Positions 30,084 through 42,417 of a stretch of 64,000 nucleotides of DNA are shown piece by piece; the stretch's first letter is position 1, and each line of letters begins with the position of its first letter. Below the pieces are notes generated by a model that was given only the letters and a program-made list of their open reading frames with translations, was not told where the DNA came from and made no database searches. The position numbers and the translations under genes were made by a program. Location of the stretch: NCBI GenBank assembly GCA_021234155.1, contig JAJEKV010000018.1, forward strand, positions 15,322,925 to 15,386,924. The letters run 5' to 3'. Source of the stretch: Isoetes taiwanensis. Its lineage: Eukaryota; Streptophyta; Lycopodiopsida; Isoetales; Isoetaceae.

Positions 30084-33000
30084 GGCTCGAGAAAAAGAAC
30101 TGCAGAGCCTCAACTCCCGCTTCGCGAGGGCTTCCTCCCCGCAATGACATTCACACCCCCTCAACCGACACTGAAGTAGCCTCGAAAATTCTGCTCCCGA
30201 TATTCAAACCCCCAAATTCTGTTGAGTTTACTCCAGCACGACCACCTCGGCTTCCACCACCAGTTCAATTTACTCCACCACACCCTGCTCTTGAACGTCG
30301 TTTGCCCCCACCAATGCGTTTTACCCCACCACAGGCTAGAGAGGTCAGACTACCTCCTCCACTTCATTTTAGTACATCGCCCATAGTCCACCAGTAGGCT
30401 AAATCCCCGAGGCAAATCACGCCAACTCCATCCATTTTAGCTAAATGGTACTACAACAAGTGGGGCGGTCGACACGCAACTCCCCTGTGTTCTACGACAC
30501 TTCGGGGCTGGTCAACTACGCCACCAACCTCGATTACTTTTTCCGAGAGAGAGGGAAAGCACCTCCCCCCGGGACTTGCCCACACCAAACCTCTCAGCAT
30601 CTACAAGTACACCTCAAGTCGATCTCTCAGACGAAGAAACACCTCATGCTGATCTCTCAGACGAGGACCTACCAAAGCCACAAGACTCTATGTTCGAATT
30701 CAAAGCCCCTGCAAGTAAGAATCTTAAGCGTAACTTACACAAGAAAGCATGTACAACCGTTAGAAGAAAGAAACTCATGGACGAGGCTCACTTGAGGGGC
30801 AACACATACAAAGCAATCGTTGTTCTCAACGTTGTTTGCTTAAGATTGGACTAAAGGAATTGAGGTTGATTCGTGATAGTTACAGTTCAATGACTCTGCT
30901 AGACCAAAGGGGCTACTTAGCCTTCAATATTAGGCCAGATTATGGTGAAAGGTTTACTTACACAGCTGGTGGCCACACCGCCTCATCAAACGCGACCTTC
31001 AAATTGATTCATGCTTTAGGCGGCGGAGCGACTTGACCTGCTGAAGAAAAGGCTTGACAAGAATCCAGGCATTAATGACTACTGCCATTCAGGAGGTATA
31101 TCCAGAATTCATGCCCTTCAATGTGTTTCCTGGATGGAAGGTTTCTTTAAGGAGTCTTGCGAGAAACTCCCTAACAGCCCCATGTACCACTTGAGTGACA
31201 ACTTCACGAAACGTGAAGTCTACGATAATTATAAGGACATGTGTGTTGAGGCTGGAGAACGCCATGTCTGCTACTCTTACTTCACTGTGCTATGGAAAAA
31301 AGAGTTTTCTCGCGTGTCCATTCCTAGAAAGCACCGGATGTCTGTTTGTACTACATGCTCTGAATTAAAAGCTCAGAGACAAAATGCAAGGACACTTCAC
31401 ACTAAAAGTAAGCTTCCAGGACGTGTTCTTGCCTAGTTCTACTTAAAAGTAGGTTCTTTCCTAAACATGTTTTCATTTCAGATGCATTGAAAGAGAAACT
31501 GAACAAGCACAGAGATAACAATCTTTAGAAAGGAGAAAATTGACAAAACATAGGAAGAAAGCACTGGAGCAACCACTCAACTACATATCGGTTGTTATTG
31601 ATGGAATGGACCAAAAGAAGACCACCCTACCACATTTTGTCAATGTGCCTAAGGATGCTGCTGAAGAAGATTTCATACACCTGCATGTTGTTGGTGATAT
31701 GGTATTTAATGGAAAACTATCTTGCAAGGATTTTTTGAACTATCTAAACATTCATGCTGATCCAAATCTCACTATCACAATATTGAATAAGTTTCTTTCC
31801 AATCTAGAACATATACCACCGGTTCTATATCTTCAGCTAGACAACACGACAAGAGAAAATAAGAATCAGGCATTGTTTGCTTATTGTGCTATGCTAGTTG
31901 AGAAACAAATCTTCAAGAAGGTGAAGATTGGTTTTCTGCTTGTTGGTCATACACACGATCAAATTGATCCCGATGTTGATGGGTTCTCTAAACGTCTTGC
32001 TCGAAAAAAAGCTCTCAGCCTACCAGCAATGATTGAGGTTATTCAAGATTCCTACAATCCTCGTCCGGACATCGAGTTATTAGAAGAAACTTATGATTTC
32101 AAGGAATGGATTTTTCGGAGAGATCAACTGGGTCACTGTGCTATTGAGCCCTTGAGAAACATTACATTTCAGCATCAGATCAAAATTTCACTTGTAGATG
32201 GCAAGGCCATCTTACAAAATATGCCACATCCTTGCAGTGGCAGCCAGCAGCAGGTATTCAATTCATTCGCACCATCGCAATACTAGTTCCATGCTCTCTG
32301 CAGAGCAAATGCCTCTAAAAAGCTTGAAAGAAATCACAAAGAGTAAAAAAGAGGGAAGAGCATTTGACTCAAACAAATCATTGGATTTTATTGAGACAAG
32401 TATTCAGTCGTGCTCTAACCACTTTGGGGAGGCAGATGCTTTATGGTGGCCTCAGTTTTTTTCTCGGCAACGTGACATGTTGCAAGCTTCATTACAAGGT
32501 CGAAGACCAGTTACATTCAACTGGCCATCTAGGCAAACTCTCCATGTGCAAGTTGAGAATCAAGAGGAACATGTAGAGATATTGGCTAGCTCAGATGAAG
32601 ATGACAGAGTCATGTACACACGCCCCCGGACGCGCGGCACAACAAGTTGCTTTCGAGTATCCGGGTTCGATCTCGAGATTCGAGAAAGGAATGCTCATAG
32701 CTGTCCCAGCTGATGATGAATCGGGGAAGCCATTTTGGCTAGCTAAAGTACTGGAGGTAACAAGAGAGGATGGAATTCCCACTCAATTAAAAGTGCCTTT
32801 GGATGAGAACGAATCTTTGCCAATGCTTTCGGTGGGAGTTATACTTTGGAGATGGTAAAAACAGGGAGTGGGAAAGAGAGCAAAGTCCAAAGCAAGCAAA
32901 CACTGGCATCATAGATCTAGCTGAAGTAAAGGTTCTTGCATATGACTTTATTCTGACTGCTGCTAATAAGTTACGTATGGTCACTCAAACTTTAATAAGA

Positions 33001-33210
33001 TCGGCATGTGGATTAGACAAACAACCTAGAAAGGTGACAAAAAAAGATGATGATGAAGACTCACTTGTAGACAGTGAGGAAGAAGATCGTTCGAGTACAT
33101 CCAGTTTTGAGAGTGAAGCTGAGGATGAAGGCTCAAGTGATCAGGGATTAAATGAGTCGGAGGATGAGATGCATCCTGATCTTGCTGCAAAATGTAAGTT
33201 TGTTCGATGA
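30084..33210 (+). pseudogene. DUF7869-type transposase gene, frameshifted
   Basis: A possible start is ATG 30084 (MAREKELQSLNSRFAR), followed by a Pro-rich region. Conserved blocks occur in order but change frame near 30570, 30815, 31025, 31520, 32280, 32640 and 32850: CSQRCLLKIG with IRDSYSSM; KRLDKNPGIND; VSIPRKHRMSVCTTCSELKA; the catalytic-type block (31540-32286) with SVVIDGMDQKKTTLPHF, LQLDNTTRENKNQALFAYCA and VGHTHDQIDPDVDGFSKRL; and a C-terminal beta region (GMLIAVPADDESGKPFWL) with an acidic tail. Asp residues in these three blocks suit a DDE/RNase H-fold transposase. A clear intron is GTAAGC (31409) to CAG (31480). The number of shifts suggests loss of function, although some may be short introns. 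Confidence 0.65.
31540..32286 (+). CDS. transposase core block, longest intact frame
   Basis: About 248 residues in one frame starting LTKHRKKALEQPLNY. Contains IDGMDQ, QLDN and GHTHDQID, the three acidic blocks of the DUF7869 core. It is the only extended intact part of this gene. Confidence 0.7.
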   Translation: MTKHRKKALEQPLNYISVVIDGMDQKKTTLPHFVNVPKDAAEEDFIHLHVVGDMVFNGKLSCKDFLNYLNIHADPNLTITILNKFLSNLEHIPPVLYLQLDNTTRENKNQALFAYCAMLVEKQIFKKVKIGFLLVGHTHDQIDPDVDGFSKRLARKKALSLPAMIEVIQDSYNPRPDIELLEETYDFKEWIFRRDQLGHCAIEPLRNITFQHQIKISLVDGKAILQNMPHPCSGSQQQVFNSFAPSQY

Positions 33211-33559
33211 CTCGAACATGTAAAGAACAAAAAGTGCAGGTGATGAGTGTTTGTCAAAATGTCCTATATTTTTGACAATTTTGTTCATAATTTTGTACAA
33301 TTTTCACAACCATGAATATATCACTTCTTTGTCACTCTACTACCCTTGCTATTTTTTTTATTGCCCCTTTTTTGCTACACTTTATAAAAGTAATTATTTT
33401 TTGTTCTAGTTTAGGAGGATGAAAATTGCTATTTAAAATTTTTGCATGAAAGTTATGTTCAATCAACCCCTCAAAAATGGTACCTAAATTACTTAAATTG
33501 TCACACCTGTCACAAAAAAATCTTAAAAATGGACTTTTTAAGGGAATTTTAGGGAATCT
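33211..33559 (+). other. T1 right-hand non-coding region
   Basis: AT-rich 3' region of the transposase gene with T runs. No gene seen. Confidence 0.45.
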
Positions 33560-33605
33560 TTCAAAGATTCCTTTTGAAGTGCGTTTGCAGCAAATAAGTG
33601 TGTTT
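33560..33605 (-). repeat. T1 right end
   Basis: Contains CAAAGATTCCTTTTGAAGTG, then GCGTTTGC, then AAATAAGTGTGTTT. The motif AAGTGYGTTT occurs twice as a direct repeat here, against an inverted pair at the left end. Confidence 0.55.
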
Positions 33606-36447
33606 GGGGCAGGACCAAGGGCAGATAGCAGAGCTGGGTTGGATGCGTTAGGCAGTATCAGAGATTACAAGGCTGGATCGAATGCATGAATACTGGTTTC
33701 TCCACTTATTTATACAGTAAAAAAGGTCTGCTTCCGGATTCCCTTTTAGCTTCTGATAATAGCTTTTAAAGAAAAGGCAAGGAGAATTTGGACAGAAGGG
33801 AAATCCGTCAAAAATAGTTTGGATGCTCCCTTTTTCAACTGCAAATAGGTAAAGGCGGGCAGATAAGAACAGATCGGCTTAGAATAGAAGGGTTTCGGCG
33901 TTTCTTCAGCAGATCCGGCAGAACTGGGTTTATCTGTGACGATTTTTGGTCCAAGAATTTGGCAACCCGTTATCAGCCACGTTATGATTTTTAACAAATA
34001 TATTTCTCTAATGGTTTCCATACGCCCGTTGCCATTATCCCTTGCTGGCTTGAACCACGCCTCCGAGCCGCTCTATATCACCTTGCTTGTTCACTGTACA
34101 TGCACTCACTGGGGTTAGTCCTCGTGACTAAGTGGGGATCCCTGGCTGCCACTGCATGCATGGAAATAACTCTGGAATCTTGGATACAAAGATATAAGCA
34201 CAATCAAATAAAAGATTCTAGGTGAGTACAGTACTAGACAATGACAACATAATCCAAGGAAATACCAAACTCTGAGCGACAAAAGCAAAGAACATAGCCA
34301 AAAAAAATAAAACATCAGAAACATAGCTCCGGGACAATGGGAAGCTCAGCCAGCTACATGCAGGCCCTATTAGCAGAGAAATGCCCAGCCAGCTCACATT
34401 CCGAGCCCCGTTGGTGGAGTTGGTGGGGTGAACCTCGTATGCGCATACCCTTCCCAGCCCACGTCTGGCGCTGGAGGACCTCTTACCATGGAGTCACAGG
34501 AGTTGACGTACAACCTCACCGGGAAGCTACGCCCGTGAGGAGGCCACGCCCAGTGTCACATAGCATAGATACAAAGAATAAAGATGACATAAGAATGCCG
34601 GAACTACCCAGGCCACCGAACCTGGAAGTCTGACCCCGGAGGATCCAATAGACATCAAGTTACCAAAACAGCATGCAAAGACCATGACATGTGATGTGAT
34701 GTTCATTAGAATATTTACTAAACACAGGTGCCTGGATCATACTCTGCCCCTTGCTGCGGTTGCCCATATATGTTGAAGTAGCTTATCCAATGCTCCATGT
34801 TTACCTTCATGTAATTCCCTTGCCAAAGTTACTCATACATCCTAAACCATATTGAAGTAGCAACTACACGATGAAGACCTTGATAGCAATCCAACTATCG
34901 ATGCTGAACCTTGCCCTTTTGGCAGCAGATCTATGACCTTACCAACATATCAAGAGCGTTATGATCACAATACAAACATGTCGAGGAAGTCATACAAATA
35001 CGGGAATTCCCCTCCCGTGGCGACTACATCACCATGGTACGTCATACTCGGACCACTTGGGTTGGCCAAGTGTCCGGGCAAGGAACACGGAGGTGTCATT
35101 CTATGGGAATCCTATACAGAAAAAGCGTACATACATGTTAGCATACAACAATCATGCTAAAATAATATACCACCATGAAGGGTGGCCCATCCATCATCAT
35201 CAACGAAAAGACAATACAACCATAAATAACATGAGCAATACACCATGAGTAGGCCGCTACCCGGGGCTCAGACTCCATGGATTCAACTGACGGTCAGGGC
35301 CTCAAGATATCAGTAGACGGAAGTATAACATGGCGTTGGCTGGCATAAGGCAATGGCTAGGGTAGTCCACTCCATCCATCCCTCCTGTGCACACTTTGCA
35401 GATAGGCTGAAACATGCTATGGCATGATTGTAGTCTTCTGGAGATGCAATCTCATGGAATCACCATATGAGACTACTCCGGGTTACATCTCCTCGGTCCG
35501 ATGAGGCAGGTCAGGGAAGTGTCCCTTCCCCAAGCATAATGAATCCCTAGGTGTACTAGAGAATGCGTGCCTCCTTAGCGACCCCCACATTCATACCTGA
35601 CTTGAACCCCCCAAAATCCATGGACTGCTAGACGTGCCCATCGAGCCCGGGACATCCATATAGGCATGCTCCGTGACCCAGGAGGTGTCGGACCCATACT
35701 CGGCCCCACCGCAAGGACCGGCTCTAAGCCTAGCACACTGTAGGAGTCTTGTAGCCGTGCTAGGCAAGATCCCACCCCCGTTTCACCATTGTGCCCGTCT
35801 TCTGGTGCTGAATCACGCAATAGCCTCCACAGTCAGGTGGGTTCTTGTGCACAGGCCGCAATTATTGGGTATTAAGGGGCCTAACTAGGAACATCTCTAG
35901 TTCTAAGAGGCTTTTAGGTCTCTACCCTTCCCTTAATCCCAATACACGGATGGAGCAGAAAGAAATAATATAAGCACGATTCAAGTATCCATCATCATCC
36001 TAATAACATATGAAAGAGGATTTAACTATTCCATCTATTCAAAGAAGTGTTAGCAGAAGTACAAGCTATCTAGGGACTAACCAGTCTCTTGGCTGGAGCC
36101 ATTATCACGGAAAGCCTCCATTCTTCGGGTCTGTTGGCAAGAACTGGTAGTTGCTCCTACTCTCCTCGGCCTCAATCGATTTTGGGGCAGAAATGGGGTT
36201 ATGACCCCTATTTCTCCTCTCGAATTGGCAAGTCCCCCTTGGCCAATCGAGTTGGGCCAGGTGGCGCTTGCCCATTGGTTCCATGTAACTAAATATAACC
36301 TAATCCCTCAATTTTATTAGCATAGCTAATAAAATCCATTTTACGTGAACCCAAGTTATCCCCTATTGACCCCTAGGGGTCTAGTTAAATACTGGTGACG
36401 TGTCATGGTATACATACGTGTAACCTATAAATACCTGGAACGTCACA
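33606..36447 (-). repeat. chromovirus B2 3' LTR, truncated
   Basis: Nearly identical to 16997-19805 of B1, ending GGAACGTCACA at 36447. About 550 bp of the inner LTR end, present in B1, is missing where T1 abuts. Confidence 0.8.
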
Positions 36448-37805
36448 TTCTCCCCCCTTGGATTAATGCTGTCCTCAGCATTAGAGTTAGTGGGCACTGA
36501 ATTTACAAAAGATAACTCTTATTGATTGAAGGGACCAAAATCCTTTAACAAAACACAAGAAATTACGATACCAATAACTTAAGAGTGCACTCATAACACA
36601 AAATTTCAAATACAAGAGTTAGCCTCCAGGCTGAGGCCTAGGATCTTCTCAAGTACGTCAGTACGCCCTACTGGCCTACAGAAGTAAAATACATCAGTAA
36701 TTACGAAATAATTACAGCAGTGTGGTTGAAGGGACCACCCCCATAAAGTAAATGAAAAATATGAATGCAAGAATCCTATCATGCCTAAGGCTTGCATGTT
36801 AAGGAATGGTCATATTCCCATTATAGCCGCAGACGAATGCGTCCTATCATGAATGCCTATATGCCCAGTTCCCCACTAAGATGCATGTAACCCAACCCTT
36901 AAAATGATCCTTGTCGGATCTCTCTAATATGATCCCTGCCGGACTCATAACACAACGCTTACCTTTAGGGTTGGAGGTGATTGCATCTTGAATGGTGTGG
37001 CCCCGCATTCTCAATAAAAATGCGGGTAAGTCTTATCCAAATCGCTTTGAGAACCCATATTAAGTCCCCTCTGGATATAAGTGTTTCCACTTAACCAAAC
37101 ATTGCAAGATTTGAGTTCGGGGGTTTGTTTATATGTCGCGATCGGGGAGAGCTTGAGGCACAATCTCGGTGATTCTCGGTCATCTCCAGAAGTGTTGGTG
37201 TGTCAAGAACTTCTTCTGGATCAGGATTATGCTTCTTGAGAATGGAAAACTTTATGGATCTTCAAATGTACGGGTAGATCCAACTGGTAGGCTTGAGAAC
37301 CCATCCTTTCAGTTCTCTCAAAAGGTCCCGCCCATTTAGGTGCAAGCTTCTTACAATTGCCAATCTTAAGTTTGGCTTGCTTCACCTTCATCTTTAGCCA
37401 TACGGAATCACCGAGCTGGAATTCTCGTGGTGTCCGATGCCAGTCGGCAAGATTCTTTTGTCAAGCTCTTGCAACCAACAAATATGCTCGAACTTCTTCG
37501 ACTAGTGCCTGCATATCTGTAAGCAGTTGTTGAGATACCTCCACCTTGGAAACTGGATTATGTCACGTGTCTGGAGTAATGCATTGATAGCCATAATTGA
37601 TCATGAAAGGAGACATCCTTAAGGACTCCTGTCTAGTGCTATTCATAGGCAAACTCCACCAAATAGATGTAATCCGCCCATTGAGATTGCTTGTTCCAGA
37701 CATAGTTACGTAACATGTCGGCAATTATCACGATTGGTAAAAAAAATCTGTTTGACCATCCGTAAAATGCGGATGAGAAGTTGTGCTCATGGCAAAATCT
37801 TTACT
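36448..37805 (-). pseudogene. chromovirus B2: 3' UTR, chromodomain and integrase end, decayed
   Basis: Matches 19806-21150 but the chromodomain segment (36990-37180) has many small changes compared with B1, including an A-rich replacement near 37740. The chromodomain frame seen in B1 is broken here. Confidence 0.65.
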
Positions 37806-38920
37806 TTAAATAGTGCTAAATAAATCTTTCCAGAATGTACTAACAAACTTAGGATCCCGATTCAATATAATGGTGCGGAGCATCCCATGAAGGCGAAATA
37901 CCTCCTTGGTAAACAACAAGGCGGTATCCAATGCAGTGTCGGTGGTGCGACATGGCAAAAAGTGTGCCATCTTAGAAAACTTGTCAACCACTACCATTAA
38001 GGCATCAAAACCTCTTAAGGTGCGTGGAAGCCCCACGGTAAAATCCATGGTTCCCCAATACGCGCAAGTTGTTACGTACCTTAGATCCCGAGCAGGCGGA
38101 TCGACATTGCTTAATATACACGGCAATGTGCTTCTTCATTCACGACCCGAGAAATAGCCGGGAGCGAATCTTGAAATAAGTCTTCATAAATCCCGCATGT
38201 CCCCGCTATAGATAAGTTTCACCCGATTATGTGTATCATGGAGAATGAGCTTGCGAACTCCCCGAGATCTCGAAACACATAACTTATCTTTGTAATAAAG
38301 GAGATCACCCTCCTTCCTATAATGGCGGAAAGCCTCCCTCTCCTTATCTGTTCTGGCTTCCTTGGACAGACTTTGCCATATCTCCTGAAATTCTGGATCT
38401 ATAGGAAGGGCCTGCCGTATCTGTTTACCAAACTCACTAGAGAGCATGGATATGGCATTACAATGCAGCCGAGTGACCAATGGATGTCTGGAAAGCACGT
38501 CAACAACAACATTATGCTTGCTCGACTTATAGACAACCTCAAAATCATACTCCTCGAGGAATCCCATCCATCATCATTGTCTCAAATTAAGGTGGGGTTG
38601 TGTGAATATATATTGGAGGCTTTGGTGATCGGTATCCAACTGGAATCATCTCCCAAGTAAATAGTGCCTTCAAATGTGCAAGGCACGCATGACAGCAAGC
38701 AATTCTTGGTCATGCATGGGGTATCGCTGCTCGGCATCATTCGTCTTTCTAGAATCATACGCGATGACCCGACCTTCCTGCATTAATACTCCACCGGTAG
38801 CTATCTTACTAGTGTCTGTGGCAATCCCACTTATCCTTCTGAGGGTCTGGCAAGGTGAGAACCGGGGTCGTTGTCAAAGCATCCTTCAGTGTTTGAAATC
38901 CGGCTTGAACCTGTCTTTTC
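37806..38920 (-). pseudogene. chromovirus B2: integrase and RNase H
   Basis: Minus-strand frames 37806-38126 ([18 protein letters not shown]) and 38184-38567 (EEYDFEVVYKSSKHNVV, then a longer RNase H to zinc-finger run than B1, ending KLILHDTHNRV). The zinc-binding histidines are visible in the latter. Confidence 0.75.
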
Positions 38921-39843
38921 AATGTGCCATCCAATCCCTAATATTTTCATGTGCGACGAGCTTAGCAAAGTCCTTCACAAATTTGCGGTAATATCCGACC
39001 AACCCTAGAAAGCTGCGAACCTCAGATACATTGGTTGAAATTGGCCATTTCTTTACTGTCTCAATCTTGGCTGGATCTGTGACTATTCCTTCTGCAGACA
39101 CGATATGTCCCAGGTAATCAACCTTAGTGGAACCGACGCTTGGAGAACTTGGCATAAAGTTGGTGGTGTCTTAGCTTCTGTAAGGCCAACCGAAGATGCC
39201 GCTCATGGGCCTCTAAGGTGTTACTGTATATTAAGATATCATCGAAGAATATGATAATAAAATCGTCAAGATATTCACGGAAGACATCGTTCATCAGTCT
39301 CATGAAGGTGGCTGGGGCATTAGTCAGGCCAAATGGCATCACCGTAAACTCATAATGCCCATGACGTGTCCATATGGATGTCATCCTCTTTAATTCGTAT
39401 CTAGTGATATCCTGAACGAAGATCAATCTTCGTAAAATACTTAGCCCCCTGTAATTGATCTATTAGATCATCGGCACGTGGTAAGGCATACGATTCTTAA
39501 TAGTGTGCTTATTCACTTGGCGGTAATCAATGCGTATTCTCAAAGTGCCATCCTTCTTCTTCACAAAGAGTATCGGGGCCAACGTGACTAGACGTGGCTT
39601 TGACTTTAAGGGAGTAAGCTGCAAAGCTTCTGCCATTCTAGGGGAAGCAAAATTGTGTGTACTACCAGTATCCATAAGAATGATAAAGGGTTTACAATCT
39701 ACTTGGCCCACGGTGGATATGACAGAAGGCTGATGGTCTGCTTGTCCGGTCTCAATAGCAGCATAAATATGAGATTCGCCTTGGATATAATCGGGCTCCT
39801 CGTCATCAGCAACGTTGTCCAGCTCACAAGCTTCCCAATTCAC
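38921..39843 (-). pseudogene. chromovirus B2: RT and protease with an internal deletion
   Basis: Frames 38919-39155 (VDYLGHIVSAEGI), 39124-39426 ([29 protein letters not shown]) and 39463-39843 (MDTGSTHNF joined abruptly to [12 protein letters not shown]). Compared with B1, about 570 bp (equivalent of 22950-23520) is deleted at 39580. Confidence 0.8.
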
Positions 39844-39867
39844 CTCAGCAAGACCAGCTTGGGGGAT

Positions 39868-40849
39868 CAGAGAAGTGCCCCCTCCCCGAGCATAATGAAT
39901 CCCTCGGTGTACTAGAGAATGCGTGCCTCATCGGACCGGGGAGATGTAACCCGAAGTAGTCTCATAGGGTGATTCCATGAGATTGCATCTCCGAAAGGTT
40001 ACAATCATCCGGTAAGGAGCCTTACTGGTAGGCTTAGTGTCTTGTTCTAGGGTAATTTCACATTCCACGCCCCTAAAAGGGGGTAGTCGATGAATCTCAT
40101 CTGGAAAGAGGTCATGGTATTCCCGCAGAACTGCTGCTATTGCTGGAGGGAGGCTATCAATAACCTCGTCTTGCTTAGACTTGGCTTCTACTGAAGCAAG
40201 TTGTATCATGCAAAGAATCTGAGACTTTTTGATAGCTCTATCCAACTGGTGTAATGAGATACACTGTATGGTGGGAATAATTGGTTTACCTGCTATGGTC
40301 ATGCGGGCTCTGTTGGCTGCATTGAAGGTAACCCCGCTTTGCACAGTCCATATTTGCCTTTGCAGCAGCCAAAAATTGCATTCCCACAATAAGGCCATAG
40401 CGATCAATATCCATGATCTCGGCCCCTAGAGCAACGGGTGCTCTTGGCAGCTGGATGTTCAAATTGATGCAATGGCCCTTCGTGTGGCAGACGACCCCAC
40501 TAGCCAACGTGACTGAACGTGGCTTTGACTTTAAGGGAGTAAGCTGCAAAGCTTCTGCCATTCTAGGGGAAGCAAAATTGTGTGTACTACCCGTATCCAT
40601 AAGAATGATAAAGGGTTTACAATCTACTTGGCCCACGGTGGATATGACAGAAGGCTGATGGTTTGCTTGTCCGGTCTCAATAGCAGCATAAATATGAGAC
40701 TCACCTTGGATATAATCGGACTCCTCATCATCAGCAACATTGTCCAACTCACAAGCTTCCCAATTCACCTCAGCAAGAGCAGCTTGGGCGATCAGGGAAG
40801 TGTCCCCTCCCCGAGCATAATGAATCCCTCGGTGTACTAGAGAATGCAT
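39868..40849 (-). pseudogene. chromovirus B2: LTR-fragment junction and second protease segment
   Basis: Repeats the B1 arrangement: LTR fragment 39868-40000, then the duplicated protease/RT entry (frames 39928-40407 and 40286-40849 with [10 protein letters not shown]). Sharing of both chimeric joins shows that B1 and B2 descend from one rearranged copy. Confidence 0.8.
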
Positions 40850-41410
40850 GCCTCATCGGACTGGGGAGATGTAACCCGGAGTAGTCTCATAGGGTGATTC
40901 CATGAGATTGCGTCTCCGAAAGGCTACAATCACGCCATAACATGTTTTAGCTTATCTGCAAAGTGTGCACACGAGGGGCGGATGGAGTGGACTACCCTAG
41001 CCATTGTCTTATGCCAGCCAACGCCATGTTATACTTCCATCTGCTGATGTCTTGAGGCCCTGACCATCAGTTGAATCCATGGAGTCTGAGCCCCGGGTAG
41101 CGGCTACTCATGGTGTATTGCTCATGTTATTTATGGTTGTATTGTCTTTTCGTTGATGATGATGGATGGGTCACCCTTCGTGGTGGTATATTATTTTAGC
41201 ATGATTGTTGTATGCTAACATGTATGTACGCTTCCGGTGTATAGGATTCCCATAGAGGACGTGGGACGAATGACACCTCTGTGTTCCTCGCCCAGACACT
41301 TGACCATCCCAAGTGGTTCGAGTATGACGGAGGGCCCTACCATGGTGATGTAGTCGCCACGGGAGGGGAATTCCCATATCCGTACGATGGGAGCATCGTA
41401 TAGATTCTGG
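40790..41410 (+). repeat. inverted LTR portion at the 5' end of B2
   Basis: Runs further than in B1, through GGTGATGTAGTCGCCACGGG to the LTR tip with TACGATGGGAGCATCGTA and TAGATTCTGGGAA, where CGTCACA should follow but the GGAATCT array starts. Confidence 0.75.
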
Positions 41411-42417
41411 GAATTCTGTAGAGAATCTTTGGTAATAGAGGGGAATCTAACGGTATCTTCATAAAGTTCTTGATGGAATCTAAAGGATTGGGGAATCTAG
41501 AGGATCCTTTGGATAATCTTTGGGAATCTAAGGGAACCTCAAGAGAATCTATAGAAATCTCACGAGAATCTTTGCAAAATCAAGAGAACCTTCATAGGAT
41601 CTAAGAGAATCTTGATGGAATCTTTGAGTATCTAGGGGATTTTTGATGGAATCTTGAAGAACCTACTTCATAGAATCTACATAGAATTTTGGGAAATCTA
41701 GAGGAACCCTTGGGAAATCTAGAGGAAATCTTGGGAAACCCTTTTGGGAAATCTAGAGGAAATCTTGGGAAACCCTTATGGCACCTTAGGGAATCTAAGG
41801 GGATATAGGGGAATCTTAGGAAAATCTAGAAGAATCTTAGGGAAATTAATGTGAAGACTTGTATAATATTGGAAAATAGAGGAATCTTTGTGGAATCTTA
41901 GGGAATCTAAAGGAAATCCAAGGGGATCGATGGAAATCTTTCACACAAGATGTGTTTTATAGGGTCAACTTCATATAGTCCGTATTGGTACAGGAACCCT
42001 TATGGAATTTTAGGGAATCTAAGGGGATATAGAGGAATCTTAAAGGATCTAGAGAAACTCACATGAATTTAATATTGAGGAATCTAGGGAAATCTTTTTA
42101 GAATCTTAGGAAATCTAAGAGAATTCCAAGGGCATCTAGGGGAATCTTTTATATAACCTTGATGAAATCTCAAGGAATCTAGAAGGAATGTAGGGAAATC
42201 TTGAGTAATTTGTGAGAATCCTAAAGAATCTAAGGGATCTATAAAAATATTTGTTGAATCTTAAAGAATCTAGGGTGATCTATGAGAATCTTAAGGGAAT
42301 CTTGAAGAATCTTGTGGAATCTTCATAGAACATTGACGAATATAAGGAATCTTTATAAAGTATTAGAGAATCTTTGAGGGATCTTGAGGAATGTAAGGGA
42401 ACTTTGATGGAATCTCA
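41395..42417 (+). repeat. degenerate GGAATCT minisatellite, left part
   Basis: About 1 kb in which GGAATCT, GAATCTA and AATCTTG phrases recur every 10-20 bp. It continues at 47672-47938 on the far side of the copia element, so the copia inserted into it. Confidence 0.8.

Larger units (their letters stand above)
25065..33605. mobile_element. putative DNA transposon T1 (about 8.5 kb)
   Basis: Bounded by 14-bp terminal repeats: AAACGCACTTATTT at 25065 and, inverted, AAATAAGTGTGTTT at 33592-33605 (13 of 14 pair). Both ends carry further copies of AAGTGCGTTT and of AAAGATTCCTTT. It contains two divergent genes, a minus-strand ParB-like/DNA-methyltransferase gene and a plus-strand DUF7869-type transposase gene, and about 29 palindromes. 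Flanking sequence is chromovirus B1 on the left and B2 on the right; no target-site duplication is recognisable, so the exact ends remain tentative. Confidence 0.6.
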
